64,000 bases of DNA from Tolypothrix tenuis PCC 7101 (GCF_002368295.1 NZ_AP018248.1:964477-1028476); one strand, 5' to 3'; counted from the stretch's first letter, positions 36,142 to 44,284 are shown. Numbers and translations: made by a program. The notes: generated from the letters alone by a model not told the origin.

Positions 36142-37953
36142 ATGACATCCCTACCATCATCAAACTCCTGGCATGGGCGCTTTATAGGTGATAACCAACG
36201 ATACCGTTTAGACAAACGGTTAGCTGGTGGTGGCATGGGAGAAGTATTCCTAGCAACAGATACGCGTGTCGGTCAGCAGGTAGCTTTGAAGTTACTCAAA
36301 GATACGCTAGTAGCTTCAACCGAAATGAGAAAGCGCTTTGAGCGAGAAATATCTGTTTGTGCAGCGCTGCAAAGTGACCACATTGTCAAAATCAGTGATT
36401 GTGGAGTCACAGAAGAAGGCTATCCATTCTATGTTATGGAGTATCTGCGCGGGCAAACCTTACGCCACGTGTTACTCAAAGAAAAGCGGTTATCTGTTGA
36501 GCGAACTGTGAGTATTATGGCTCAAGTTTGTCAGGGCTTACAGCTAGCTCATGCAGGAGTGACTTTACAACGAGAAGGTGGCAAAACTTCCGAACATATT
36601 CAAGTTATCCATCGGGACTTAAAACCCGACAACATCTTTCTCGTACCCACAGACTTGGGAGAGTGGGTGAAGATTTTAGATTTTGGGGTGGCAAAAATTC
36701 GCCATGAATCTTCAGAACAAACCAATATCACCAATACATTTATTGGCACATTCCGCTACGCCGCGCCAGAACAAATCCAAAGCGATGAAAACCTAGATGC
36801 GCGGGCAGATATTTACAGCTTGGGACTGATTCTCTATGAAATGTTGAGTGGTGCAGATCCCTTTGGTTTAAGCGAGAATGCCAATAATATTAGCGAAGCC
36901 TCTTGGGTATTAGCTCATGCTTATGAGCCACCAAAACCATTGCGATCGCAACCTGGTTGTGAGTATTTTTCTATACAGCTAGAGGCTGTGATCCTCAAGT
37001 GTTTGCACAAGAATCCTGATAACCGCTTTAATACTGTTGAAGAACTCAGTCAGGCTTTACAAACAGTTGCTAAATCAGTAGTAGGGTATGTTAGTGCCGA
37101 GTATCAAGAAGAGATTGGGCTACATCCTACTGTACCGAAATCAGTTGTAAAGCACAAAACATTTGAGCGATCGCACCAGCCTACAGAACCAACTCGACTT
37201 GAAGATACTTTACCTCCTACTGTGCCTTTGTCTGGACAAGACCAAGAAGAAACCATTCTCCGCTTTCAACCAGTGCAACATCCAGGTGTAGAGGAACCGA
37301 CAATCCTGCGTCCCTTGCAACCAACAGAAACAAACTGGGGGCAAGAAGAAACGATTCTGCGATCGCAACCCGTGCAACATCCGGGTGGAGAAGAACCGAC
37401 AATTCTGCGTCCTTTACAGCCAACAGAACCAATTTGGGGACAAGAAGAAACCATTTTGCGATCGCAACCCGTACAGCATCCCGGTGCAGATCAACCAACA
37501 ATTCTGCGTCCCTTACAGCCAACTGAACCAAGCTGGGGACAAGAAGAAACCATTCTGCGTCCGCAACCTGTGCAGCATCCCGGTGAAGCAGAGTCAAATA
37601 CGCCGCCACAAACTGCGATCGCACCAAATCAACAAGAAGGTACAATTTTTCAAACAAGGCCTGTAACCCCGCCTACACCAGAGGGGACGATGTTTCAACG
37701 CCGTCCTGTACCCCAGCCTGAACCAGAAGGGACAATTCAATCCCGTCCTCTATCCTCGCCTAATGGTCAGCCAGTGCTACATGGCAGTACAATTTTTCAA
37801 CGCCGCACCACTAATTCATCCCCACAGAAACCTTCTCGCAATTTTTGGTTAATTTTAGGAGTAGCTTTTGCTGTTGGGTTTGCTTTAGTGGCTGCTATCT
37901 ATATATATCCGCAATTAAAATCTCCTCAAACTAACGAGCAGAAGGCTAATTAG
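36142..37953 (+). CDS. Membrane-anchored Ser/Thr protein kinase with Thr-rich tandem-repeat tail
   Basis: A 603-residue Hanks-type kinase. Glycine loop LAGGGMGEVF (28-37), Lys50 in VALKLL, HRDLKPDN (157-164) and DFGVAK (180-185) indicate an active kinase; the domain ends near 315. Residues about 365-485 form 33-residue repeats (99 bp) built from QEETILRSQPVQHPG and EEPTILRPLQPTEPIWG, then degenerate EGTIFQ, EGTMFQ, EGTIQ and STIFQ units. A single membrane helix (about 571-592) and a short tail end the protein, so the kinase is cytoplasmic and C-terminally anchored. The repeated Glu-x-Thr-Ile-Leu/Phe motifs could be phosphosites for FHA proteins (inference). It stands alone on the plus strand, upstream of the NLR pair. 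Confidence 0.92.
   Translation: MTSLPSSNSWHGRFIGDNQRYRLDKRLAGGGMGEVFLATDTRVGQQVALKLLKDTLVASTEMRKRFEREISVCAALQSDHIVKISDCGVTEEGYPFYVMEYLRGQTLRHVLLKEKRLSVERTVSIMAQVCQGLQLAHAGVTLQREGGKTSEHIQVIHRDLKPDNIFLVPTDLGEWVKILDFGVAKIRHESSEQTNITNTFIGTFRYAAPEQIQSDENLDARADIYSLGLILYEMLSGADPFGLSENANNISEASWVLAHAYEPPKPLRSQPGCEYFSIQLEAVILKCLHKNPDNRFNTVEELSQALQTVAKSVVGYVSAEYQEEIGLHPTVPKSVVKHKTFERSHQPTEPTRLEDTLPPTVPLSGQDQEETILRFQPVQHPGVEEPTILRPLQPTETNWGQEETILRSQPVQHPGGEEPTILRPLQPTEPIWGQEETILRSQPVQHPGADQPTILRPLQPTEPSWGQEETILRPQPVQHPGEAESNTPPQTAIAPNQQEGTIFQTRPVTPPTPEGTMFQRRPVPQPEPEGTIQSRPLSSPNGQPVLHGSTIFQRRTTNSSPQKPSRNFWLILGVAFAVGFALVAAIYIYPQLKSPQTNEQKAN
37245..37590 (+). repeat. 99-bp tandem repeats inside the kinase gene
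   Basis: About three and a half in-frame copies of a 33-codon unit. Copies start near 37245, 37341, 37440 and 37539. Confidence 0.85.
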
Positions 37954-38263
37954 TAAGGGCATGGGGCATAGGGCATAGGGCATTGGTAGGAACGCAACCA
38001 ATGACTTCAATTAATTTTGCGTGGTTAATTTAGCTCTTTTTTGAGACAAGTTCTTGACTTGCCTTTAAGGGTTTCTGGTTTGACTTGCCTTTAACTGTAT
38101 AGTCCATCGTTTTGATTGCCAGTTGGTGGTGCCACTTTTCGTAGCGCTTTCTAACATTGCTGTAACCAATTACCAATTACCCATTACCTATTACCTATTA
38201 CCTATTTTCGCAATGCGCTAACATACCATTGTATAAATAACAGTGGTTAAACCGCGTAAATGT
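37954..38263. other. 310-bp spacer between the kinase and the NLR pair
   Basis: It carries GGGCATA/GGGCATT repeats (37958-37986) and ACCAATT/ACCTATT heptads (38163-38208). No gene. The promoter of the small effector gene should lie in the last ~60 bases. Confidence 0.5.
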
Positions 38264-38671
38264 ATGGATATTGCTTTAATTGTTAAATTTCTCGCGCCTT
38301 GTCTGCCATTTCTGTTGAATGTGGGTAATAAAGCCATAGAAGGCGCATCGCAGAAAGTTGGTGAGGATGGGTGGAATAAAGCGAAGGCTATTTGGGCTAA
38401 GTTACTACCCAAAGTAGAGGCGAAAGAAGCAGCGAAAGAAGCGGCGGCGGATGTAGCGCAAAATCCAGATGATGAATATTTACAAGCCAGCTTGCGAGTG
38501 CAAATCAAGAAGATTTTAGATTCAGATACTGCACTTGCAGAGGAAATAGCCAAGATTTTGCAAGCATCTGCTGATAAACCTGGTGACAATATTCAAGTGA
38601 ATGCTAATGCTTACAACGACAGCACAGTCAAGCAAGTTGGGAAAATCGACGCAAACCAAGTGAGTTTTTAA
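38264..38671 (+). CDS. Putative NLR-associated effector with C-terminal amyloid-like motif (135 aa)
   Basis: A 135-residue protein. Residues 1-30 (MDIALIVKFLAPCLPFLLNV then GNKAIEGASQ) are hydrophobic to amphipathic; 30-100 are Ala/Lys/Glu-rich helices (WNKAKAIWAKLLPK, LQASLRVQIKKIL, LAEEIAKILQ); 101-108 is a Pro/Gly linker; 108-135 end in NIQVNANAYNDSTVKQVG then KIDANQVSF. The last segment is matched at the N-terminus of the next gene's product (13 of 28 positions identical, core VxQVGxI). This is the layout of Bell/HeLo-like membrane-active domains plus an amyloid signalling motif. ATG 38264 is preferred to the upstream GTG (38243). The pairing is seen; pore formation is inference from the fungal and bacterial analogues. 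Confidence 0.6.
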   Translation: MDIALIVKFLAPCLPFLLNVGNKAIEGASQKVGEDGWNKAKAIWAKLLPKVEAKEAAKEAAADVAQNPDDEYLQASLRVQIKKILDSDTALAEEIAKILQASADKPGDNIQVNANAYNDSTVKQVGKIDANQVSF

Positions 38672-38727
38672 CTCAGCTATAGCAGTTCTCATTTATATAC
38701 AGCAAAATATTATATCGCCAAGTGTAG

Positions 38728-38748
38728 GGGCACGGCACTGCCGTGCCC
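38728..38748. repeat. Perfect GC-rich hairpin between effector and NLR genes
   Basis: GGGCACGGCA (38728-38737) and TGCCGTGCCC (38739-38748) form 10-bp arms around one base. It lies in the 152-base spacer and could attenuate read-through or be a dispersed repeat. Confidence 0.6.
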
Positions 38749-38823
38749 TTACCGCCCAGCCTACAAATTTGCTTCTGCGATCGCAGCCACAACATCCAGC
38801 ACAATTTTTACCTGCTAAAAATA

Positions 38824-41109
38824 ATGGCAGAAGAACCCAACCCCACTAACTCGAACAATATTGAAATGAATGTCACTGCTTCCGGTGACAGCAAGGTGAC
38901 TCAAGTAGGGCAGATAAATGCTGCAGAAGTAAAGATTGTTGTTGAGCGCATAGAACCAATACTAGAGCGATTACAACAAATACCTAAAGCAGAATCACCT
39001 GGGGTTCTCAAAGCATGGAAAACACAGAAAAGTTTGGCTTATTGGCAAGGACGCAAAGCAGAAATTGCCCAAATACAGCGATGGTTAACTGATAACAATA
39101 CCTTTTTAATTGGCATAGAAGGCATCGGTGGTGCAGGTAAATCGATGCTGGCGGCGAAAATTTATGAAGAAATTGCAGGTTTCCCCAAGCGATTTTGGGG
39201 TGATGTGAGTAATGGCGCAAGTTTTAGCGATTTAGCGCGTCAAGTACTGCGTGAATTTGGCTTTCCGGTTCCAGAAGAAGAAGCAAAGTTAGTAGAAGCG
39301 CTGGTGAGGTGTTTACGCAGTGGTGAATTTTTACTAATTATTGACAACCTGGAGAGTTTATTACAACCTAATAGACAATGGGGAAGTTTATTCTACGGCG
39401 AATTTTTCACCGCTTGGGTGGAATTTGGCGGTAATAGTAAGGTAATTGTTACCACTAGAGAAAGACCAGAATTAAAAGGCTTTGAGTGGCTACCTTTGAA
39501 AGGTTTGCAAGTAGATGAAGGGGTAGGACTGTTAACAGCATTAGGGATTCGGGGAGATTTAGCAGAGTTTGTTGAATTAGTAGATGGACATCCCCTGCTG
39601 TTGCGATTGGTAGGTGATTTATTAAAAGAAGAATATCCTCAAGACCCAGATTTAAGACGATTAGCAGATTTAGGTTTAGGCAATTTGCGGCAGTTGTTGA
39701 CAGATCCTCAAGTAGTAGGTGTACATCGCCGGGAAAATGTGGGGATGGTGTTGGTTTTGGATGCTAGTTTTGAGCGATTGAGTGAATTGCAAAAGGCTTT
39801 ATTGCTGAATATTAGTGTTTATCGTGGTGCAGTTGATAGTGCAGCAGCAATGGCAATGTTGCCGGGAAGTTCAGCAGTAGAGATTGAGGGAGAACTAAGG
39901 AATATTGTTAAGCGTTCTTTGTTGGTAGAAAAGCTGAATGGTAAGCGGCGGTTTGAGTTTCAGCCAGTGGTGTTGGAGTATGTGCGGTATAAAGCTGGCG
40001 ATCAGACACAAGCGCATCAAAGAGCAATTTATTACTATCTTTTGAATGTTAAACAAAAACCCTGGCAGACTAAAGAAGATATTAAAGAACATCTAGAAAT
40101 TTTTTATCACTGGTATCAACTAGAAAAGTATAATTGGGCATTTGATACATTACGTGTTTGCAATGATTTATTGATATTGCGTGGCTATTACACTACTCAA
40201 ATTGACTTATATAGTCAGTTAATAGAAGCCTGGGAAAAAATTGGAGAGAAAAAGAATTTGAATCATGCTGCTGCTTTTACTTCTTTAGGTAATGCTTGCC
40301 ACTCCTTAGGACAGTACCAGCAGGCAATGACCTGGCACGAGGAGTCTTTACACATTAAAAAGGAAATAGGCGATTATAGAGGGCAAGGTACTTCCCTAGG
40401 CAATTTAGGTAATGCTTACGATTCTCTAGGACAGTACCCGCTAGCGATTGAGTACTACCACAAGTCTTTGGAGATATTTCAAAAAATAGGCGATCGCTAT
40501 GGAGAAGGTACTTCCTTAAACAATTTAGGTATTGCTTCCCGAGGCTTGAAGCAGTATCCTCAAGCAATTAGCTTTTTCCAGAAGTCTTTGAAGATATTTG
40601 AGGAAATAGGTGAACGCAGAGGTAAAGGTAATTCTTTAACAGGTTTGGGCAATATTTACTACCTGTTGGGACAAGATCAGCAGTCAATAGAGTATTACCA
40701 GCAGTCAGTGGAGATATTTAAGGAAATAGGCGATCTATCTGGTGAAAGCAATTCATTAGGAAATTTGGGCAATGTTTACCGATCCTTGGAAAATTATGAG
40801 CGAGCGATTAATTACTACCAGCAGTCTTTGCAAATACAAAGGAAGATAGGTAATCTTAGAGGACAAGCAAACGCCTGGTTTAATTTAGGGCTGACATTAG
40901 AAAAAGTTTATCAGGAATCAGACGCGTTAGGTGCTTATCGCAATGCCCATGAACGGTTTGAGGAAATGGGACTCAATGCCGAATTAGCACTTTGCAAAAA
41001 TGCAATTGAGCGTCTTTCGCAACCAAAAGCGCCTGTAGTGTCTCAGCGTGGGTTTTGGGGGTGGTTACGTCGGTTGTGGCGTTGGGTTCGTGCTTGGTTT
41101 CGGCGGTGA
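38824..41109 (+). CDS. NLR-like STAND ATPase (NB-ARC + TPR) with N-terminal amyloid-like motif
   Basis: A 761-residue protein. Residues 11-38 (NNIEMNVTASGDSKVTQVG then QINAAEVKI) repeat the motif ending the preceding protein. The NB-ARC/STAND domain follows: P-loop GIEGIGGAGKS (98-108), Walker B FLLIIDNLESLL (170-181), sensor VIVTTRERP (208-216), GHPLLLRLVG, then a winged-helix part (KALLLNISVYRGAV). About 490-735 are six ~40-residue TPRs of the LGN type (SLGNLGNAYDSLGQY units). The C-terminus is RGFWGWLRRLWRWVRAWFRR, strikingly Trp/Arg-rich. The start at ATG 38824 replaces an open frame from 38743. Such proteins sense a ligand with the repeats, oligomerise, and template amyloid folding of the partner effector. 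Confidence 0.85.
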   Translation: MAEEPNPTNSNNIEMNVTASGDSKVTQVGQINAAEVKIVVERIEPILERLQQIPKAESPGVLKAWKTQKSLAYWQGRKAEIAQIQRWLTDNNTFLIGIEGIGGAGKSMLAAKIYEEIAGFPKRFWGDVSNGASFSDLARQVLREFGFPVPEEEAKLVEALVRCLRSGEFLLIIDNLESLLQPNRQWGSLFYGEFFTAWVEFGGNSKVIVTTRERPELKGFEWLPLKGLQVDEGVGLLTALGIRGDLAEFVELVDGHPLLLRLVGDLLKEEYPQDPDLRRLADLGLGNLRQLLTDPQVVGVHRRENVGMVLVLDASFERLSELQKALLLNISVYRGAVDSAAAMAMLPGSSAVEIEGELRNIVKRSLLVEKLNGKRRFEFQPVVLEYVRYKAGDQTQAHQRAIYYYLLNVKQKPWQTKEDIKEHLEIFYHWYQLEKYNWAFDTLRVCNDLLILRGYYTTQIDLYSQLIEAWEKIGEKKNLNHAAAFTSLGNACHSLGQYQQAMTWHEESLHIKKEIGDYRGQGTSLGNLGNAYDSLGQYPLAIEYYHKSLEIFQKIGDRYGEGTSLNNLGIASRGLKQYPQAISFFQKSLKIFEEIGERRGKGNSLTGLGNIYYLLGQDQQSIEYYQQSVEIFKEIGDLSGESNSLGNLGNVYRSLENYERAINYYQQSLQIQRKIGNLRGQANAWFNLGLTLEKVYQESDALGAYRNAHERFEEMGLNAELALCKNAIERLSQPKAPVVSQRGFWGWLRRLWRWVRAWFRR

Positions 41110-41154
41110 AAAAGATATACGCTATAATCACTCTCAAGATTTCATAGAATTACT

Positions 41155-41433
41155 ATGACAACTCCATTGCGGCCAACGCTTCATAATTTACCTGCTACCT
41201 TAGTTTTAGAGGGTGCAATCAGCATTGAGTTGCAAGAGGGAATACCTATATTTAGAGCATCTAGTATTATCCAAAATCGCATTGCAGCTTTACTAGCCAA
41301 ACAACAAATTTCTCTACTCAATTCACAAGAAGAAAAAGAATTAGATGGCTACGAAGAAATTGATGATTATTTGAGTTTTTTCAATCGTGTAGCTAGAAAT
41401 CTTGTGCAAAATACTGATAATCAAACTGTGTAA
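41155..41433 (+). CDS. Conserved cyanobacterial small protein, antitoxin-like (92 aa)
   Basis: A 92-residue acidic protein (LRPTLHNLPATLVLEGAIS ... EEKELDGYEEIDDYLSF) of a type I recall as common in cyanobacteria, often beside PIN-domain or other toxin genes, so an antitoxin role is possible. No toxin follows here: the next feature is an insertion sequence. It starts 45 bases after the NLR gene on the same strand and may be co-transcribed. Function is not established. Confidence 0.7.
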   Translation: MTTPLRPTLHNLPATLVLEGAISIELQEGIPIFRASSIIQNRIAALLAKQQISLLNSQEEKELDGYEEIDDYLSFFNRVARNLVQNTDNQTV

Positions 41434-41479
41434 AGGTGGCTAGTCGTAAAATTCCCGATTCAATTCAACACAAATATCT

Positions 41480-41516
41480 GATCCCCCTAAATCCCCCTTA
41501 AAAAGGGGGACTTTAA
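41480..41516. repeat. GATCCCCCTAAATCCCCC palindromic repeat, left arm
   Basis: The arm GATCCCCCTAAATCCCCCTT with AAAAAGGGGGACTTT following is matched in inverted orientation at about 42732-42749 plus 42934-42965. The repeat is split by an IS and a MITE. Confidence 0.75.
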
Positions 41517-41540
41517 GAACTTTTCTCCCCTTTTTAAGGG

Positions 41541-42697
41541 CAGGGCTGTTTCATTCCCTAAAACACGTAAAATAGCAAGTGTTGAGGGGAAAAAATATGG
41601 GTGCAGATCTGATTGAACAATTAAAGCAAGTGGAAGATTTTAGAACGACTGATGGACGAAGACATCCACTGTGGCTGGTGTTGCTATTTGTCATAATGGG
41701 AACAATGAATGGATACGTGGGATATCGGGGATGGGGGGATTTCGTCAAAAGGCATAGTCGAGTATTAATAAATAAATTTGGCATTCAAAAACATGGGGTT
41801 CCCTCATATTCAACAATCCGACGTATAGTCATGGGAGTGGATTTCGATAAACTGGCTCATAAATTTAATGAATGGGCAAAAAATTATGTGGATTTAGAGG
41901 TATCACAATGGTGTGCTATAGACGGCAAAAGTATTAAGGGTACAGTACAAAACTATAGTTCATCTCATCAGAATTTTGTGAGCATAGTATCAGTATTTGC
42001 TGGAAAAAAAGGGCTGGTTATCGGGATGGAGAAATTTGAGAACCAGCATAAAAGCGAAATTCAAGTTGTACAAGAGTTAGTCACAGCATTGGGTCTAGAA
42101 GGTGTGGTCTTGAGCTTTGATTCCTTACATTGTCAAAAAAAACTTGTCAAATAATTATCGAGGGCGGTAATGATTATGTCATTGCTGTTAAAGATAATCA
42201 GCCCAAACTACATAGTCATATTCAACGTATTGCTGCTACAAAAAAACCTACTTCTCGTATAGTTGAGACCGAAAAAACTAGAGATAGATGTACAACACGT
42301 ACTGTAGAAGTCTTTCATGATATCAATGGAATTGACCCGTTATGGACTGGAATAAAATCTTTAGTCAGGGTCGAAAGAATTGGTACGAGAAAGGGTAAGA
42401 AATATCATGAAATTGTTTGTTATATTAGCAGTCTGATCGCCAGCGCCAAGGAATTTGCTCTCGGTATTCGTGGTCATTGGGGTATCGAAAACTGCCTTCA
42501 CTGGGTGAAAGACGTTGTTTTCAAAGAGGATTGTTCTACAATCCGTCTTGGCAACGCTCCTGCTAATCTTTCCATTATCAGAGCGATCGCACTCAATATT
42601 CTTCGTCGCAATGGTTATCATTCCATCACAATTGCTCACAGATTTCTCTCTCATGATATTGACAAACTCCTTCATCTTGTGGAATGAAACAGCCCTG
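41541..42697 (+). mobile_element. ISAs1-family insertion sequence (1157 bp)
   Basis: Terminal inverted repeats are CAGGGCTGTTTCATTCC at 41541-41557 and its exact complement at 42681-42697. The element carries one transposase gene in two frames. CTTTTTAAGGG precedes the left end, but the right flank (CCATTAATAAG) does not match it, so the original target duplication is lost or the flanks recombined. Two 184-bp elements with the same ends lie at 42750-42933 and 62076-62259. Confidence 0.9.
41597..42687 (+). pseudogene. ISAs1-family transposase split by a -1 frameshift at an A8 run
   Basis: From ATG 41597 the first frame gives MGADLIEQLKQVEDFR ... IDGKSIKG (DDE Asp) ... LSFDSLHCQKKLVK and stops at 42154. 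The -1 frame then continues with QIIIEGGNDYVIAVKDNQ ... RGHWGIENCLHWVKD (the catalytic Glu region) to 42687. A shift back by one base at the eight As (42135-42142) restores SLHCQKKTCQIII, the normal family sequence. So one A was lost from a nine-A run, or the protein is made by -1 ribosomal or transcriptional slippage. Combined length ~363 residues is usual for the family. Confidence 0.88.
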
Positions 42698-42749
42698 CCA
42701 TTAATAAGGGGGGACAAGAAAATATCTTCAAAGTCCCCCTTTTTAAGGG

Positions 42750-42933
42750 CAGGGCTGTTTCATTCCCTAAAAGCCTTGAAAAATCAAGGGTTCAGGAGAT
42801 GAAAAATCAGCAAGGTATTCAATTGGCATTCAATCTTAGGCATCAATATGGTCAATAATTCATGACTTTTGCCCGAATATTTATCGCCAATCATATTGAC
42901 AAAATACATACCTTATCGAATGAATCAGCCCTG
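42750..42933. mobile_element. 184-bp MITE related to the ISAs1 element, copy 1
   Basis: Ends CAGGGCTGTTTCATTCCC and ...GAATGAATCAGCCCTG match the IS termini. The interior has no transposase. It is flanked by an 11-base direct repeat CTTTTTAAGGG (42739-42749 and 42934-42944). It is identical base for base to the copy at 62076-62259. Confidence 0.92.
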
Positions 42934-42965
42934 CTTTTTAAGGGGGATTTAGGGGGATCTACAAG
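42934..42965. repeat. GATCCCCCTAAATCCCCC palindromic repeat, right arm
   Basis: TTTTTAAGGGGGATTTAGGGGGATC is the complement of the arm at 41480-41516. The MITE is inserted within this repeat. Confidence 0.75.
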
Positions 42966-43131
42966 CCTGAAAGACAACACCAAAATGTTTTCAGAAATCC
43001 ACTCACAGGAAAACCACAAAATATCTATCAAAGTCCTTTTAGATAAATTATTCTTAAGGGTACAATAATTTTGTACCCCTACCTATTTATGGCTTTTCAC
43101 CTATTTATATCGAGGCTTACGTAATTACGAA

Positions 43132-43494
43132 TTACGCAGTAGGCACAGCTGCATTTTGACGCACAACACGTTTGCGATCGCTTTTCCTCGTACCCCCAGC
43201 CATCTGATATTCATGGCTATTACTGCCAAATTTATAGGCAATACCACGCAAAATGTTCTCAGAATAATCGGCTAAATCTTTTTCATTCTCTACAATTTGA
43301 GTTAATAAGTTATCTATTGTAGAGAGAGTACGATTATATTCTTTTATAGATTGGCGCAGGTTTTGGATTTTTTCCGTATAACCTTGGACTGTTAATCCTT
43401 CTCCTACATCTAAGCTGGAATTAATAGATTCAATACTAGCTAAACGTTGTTCAGCGTGGCTCAGAATACGTGAAGTGCGTTTTCTCCTCACCAT
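43132..43494 (-). CDS. Conserved hypothetical protein, helical (120 aa)
   Basis: A 120-residue protein with a basic N-terminus (MVRRKRTSRILSHAEQR), a long coiled-coil-like helix (GYTEKIQNLRQSIKEYNRTL then STIDNLLTQIVENEKDLADY), and a basic tail (GGTRKSDRKRVV). ATG 43494 is preferred to the GTG three codons upstream. Some cyanobacterial gene clusters near gas vesicles or mobile DNA carry similar helical proteins, but I do not recognise this one. It stands alone between mobile DNA and repeats. Confidence 0.65.
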   Translation of the reverse strand: MVRRKRTSRILSHAEQRLASIESINSSLDVGEGLTVQGYTEKIQNLRQSIKEYNRTLSTIDNLLTQIVENEKDLADYSENILRGIAYKFGSNSHEYQMAGGTRKSDRKRVVRQNAAVPTA

Positions 43495-43699
43495 AATTTG
43501 CACCCTATTGCAAAATTTTTCATAAATCTATAGTGGACAATTCTTGAAAAATTTGTCCTACGTAAAATTGTTGATTTTTCGTGAAAAACTCCAAATTTCA
43601 GTAATTTATCTGAATTTATAATTACAAAAGTCTCAAATCAGGTAATTTCTACTATTTAAATTTGTTGGTAAATTTCCGAGTAGAAATCTGTTTATCCTC

Positions 43700-43830
43700 A
43701 TGTTAAAGCTGAAGCTTCTACAACTTGCGCGTAACACGGAAACGTTAAAGCTGAAGCTTCTACAGCTTGCGCGTAATACGGAAATGTTAAAGCTGAAGCT
43801 TCTACAAGGAAAGCGGAAGTTGCTACAGCT
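43700..43830. repeat. 42-bp tandem repeat with open frames on both strands
   Basis: Two full copies and a partial third of GTTAAAGCTGAAGCTTCTAC... with period 42 bp. On the plus strand ATG 43700 to TAG 43853 would encode a 51-residue Lys/Leu-rich peptide with repeated LKLKLLQLARNTE; on the minus strand the same DNA gives CRSFSFNISVLRAS repeats. Coding status is undecided. Confidence 0.75.
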
Positions 43831-43852
43831 TGAGCCTAACCTATTTATGAAG

Positions 43853-43996
43853 TAGGGTGTGTTACGGCTATGAAAGGATGTGGAACTTAGCGACAATGAA
43901 ATTTAGCCGTAACGCACCGCCGCATAGATGGTGTGCTAGTCGCTAGATAGTTCTTTCGTGAGCAATCATATCGGAAATCAGCGCCTAACACACCCT
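43853..43996. repeat. Palindromic intergenic repeat with GTAGGGTGTGTTA ends
   Basis: GTAGGGTGTGTTACGGCT at the left, TAACGCACC in the middle and TAACACACCC at the right: related to the repeat at 9512-9590. Confidence 0.6.
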
Positions 43997-44284
43997 TGTA
44001 TATTGAAAGAAGTAGTAAAAAATCAGTAGTAAATTATACTATAAAAATAAATAAAAATACTACTTTAAATAATCACCGAGTCCAACTAGCAGCCAAGGAT
44101 AAAATACAAAATCCCTCCTCTGCTACCATTACAATCTATCGCAGAGATGATTTTCGCATCCGCATTTTAAGGCAGTCTAATTAAAGCAGTAATTTATAGC
44201 TCTTTCTACCTAAGTACAACACAGCCTGAGAAGCACAATATGTTGTTAGACTACTCGGTTAAGCGTTTTGAACCCAAAATTGGC

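Noticed and set aside
37217..37657. 146-codon minus-strand frame opposite the kinase repeats
   Set aside because: It arises from the repetitive 99-bp units of the kinase gene; there is no independent support.
42862..43068. 68-codon frame spanning the MITE end
   Set aside because: It crosses the MITE border and the palindromic repeat, with no domain.
43633..43896. 87-codon minus-strand frame with CRSFSFNISVLRAS repeats
   Set aside because: It is the reverse reading of the 42-bp repeat; its upstream half lies in another repeat element.
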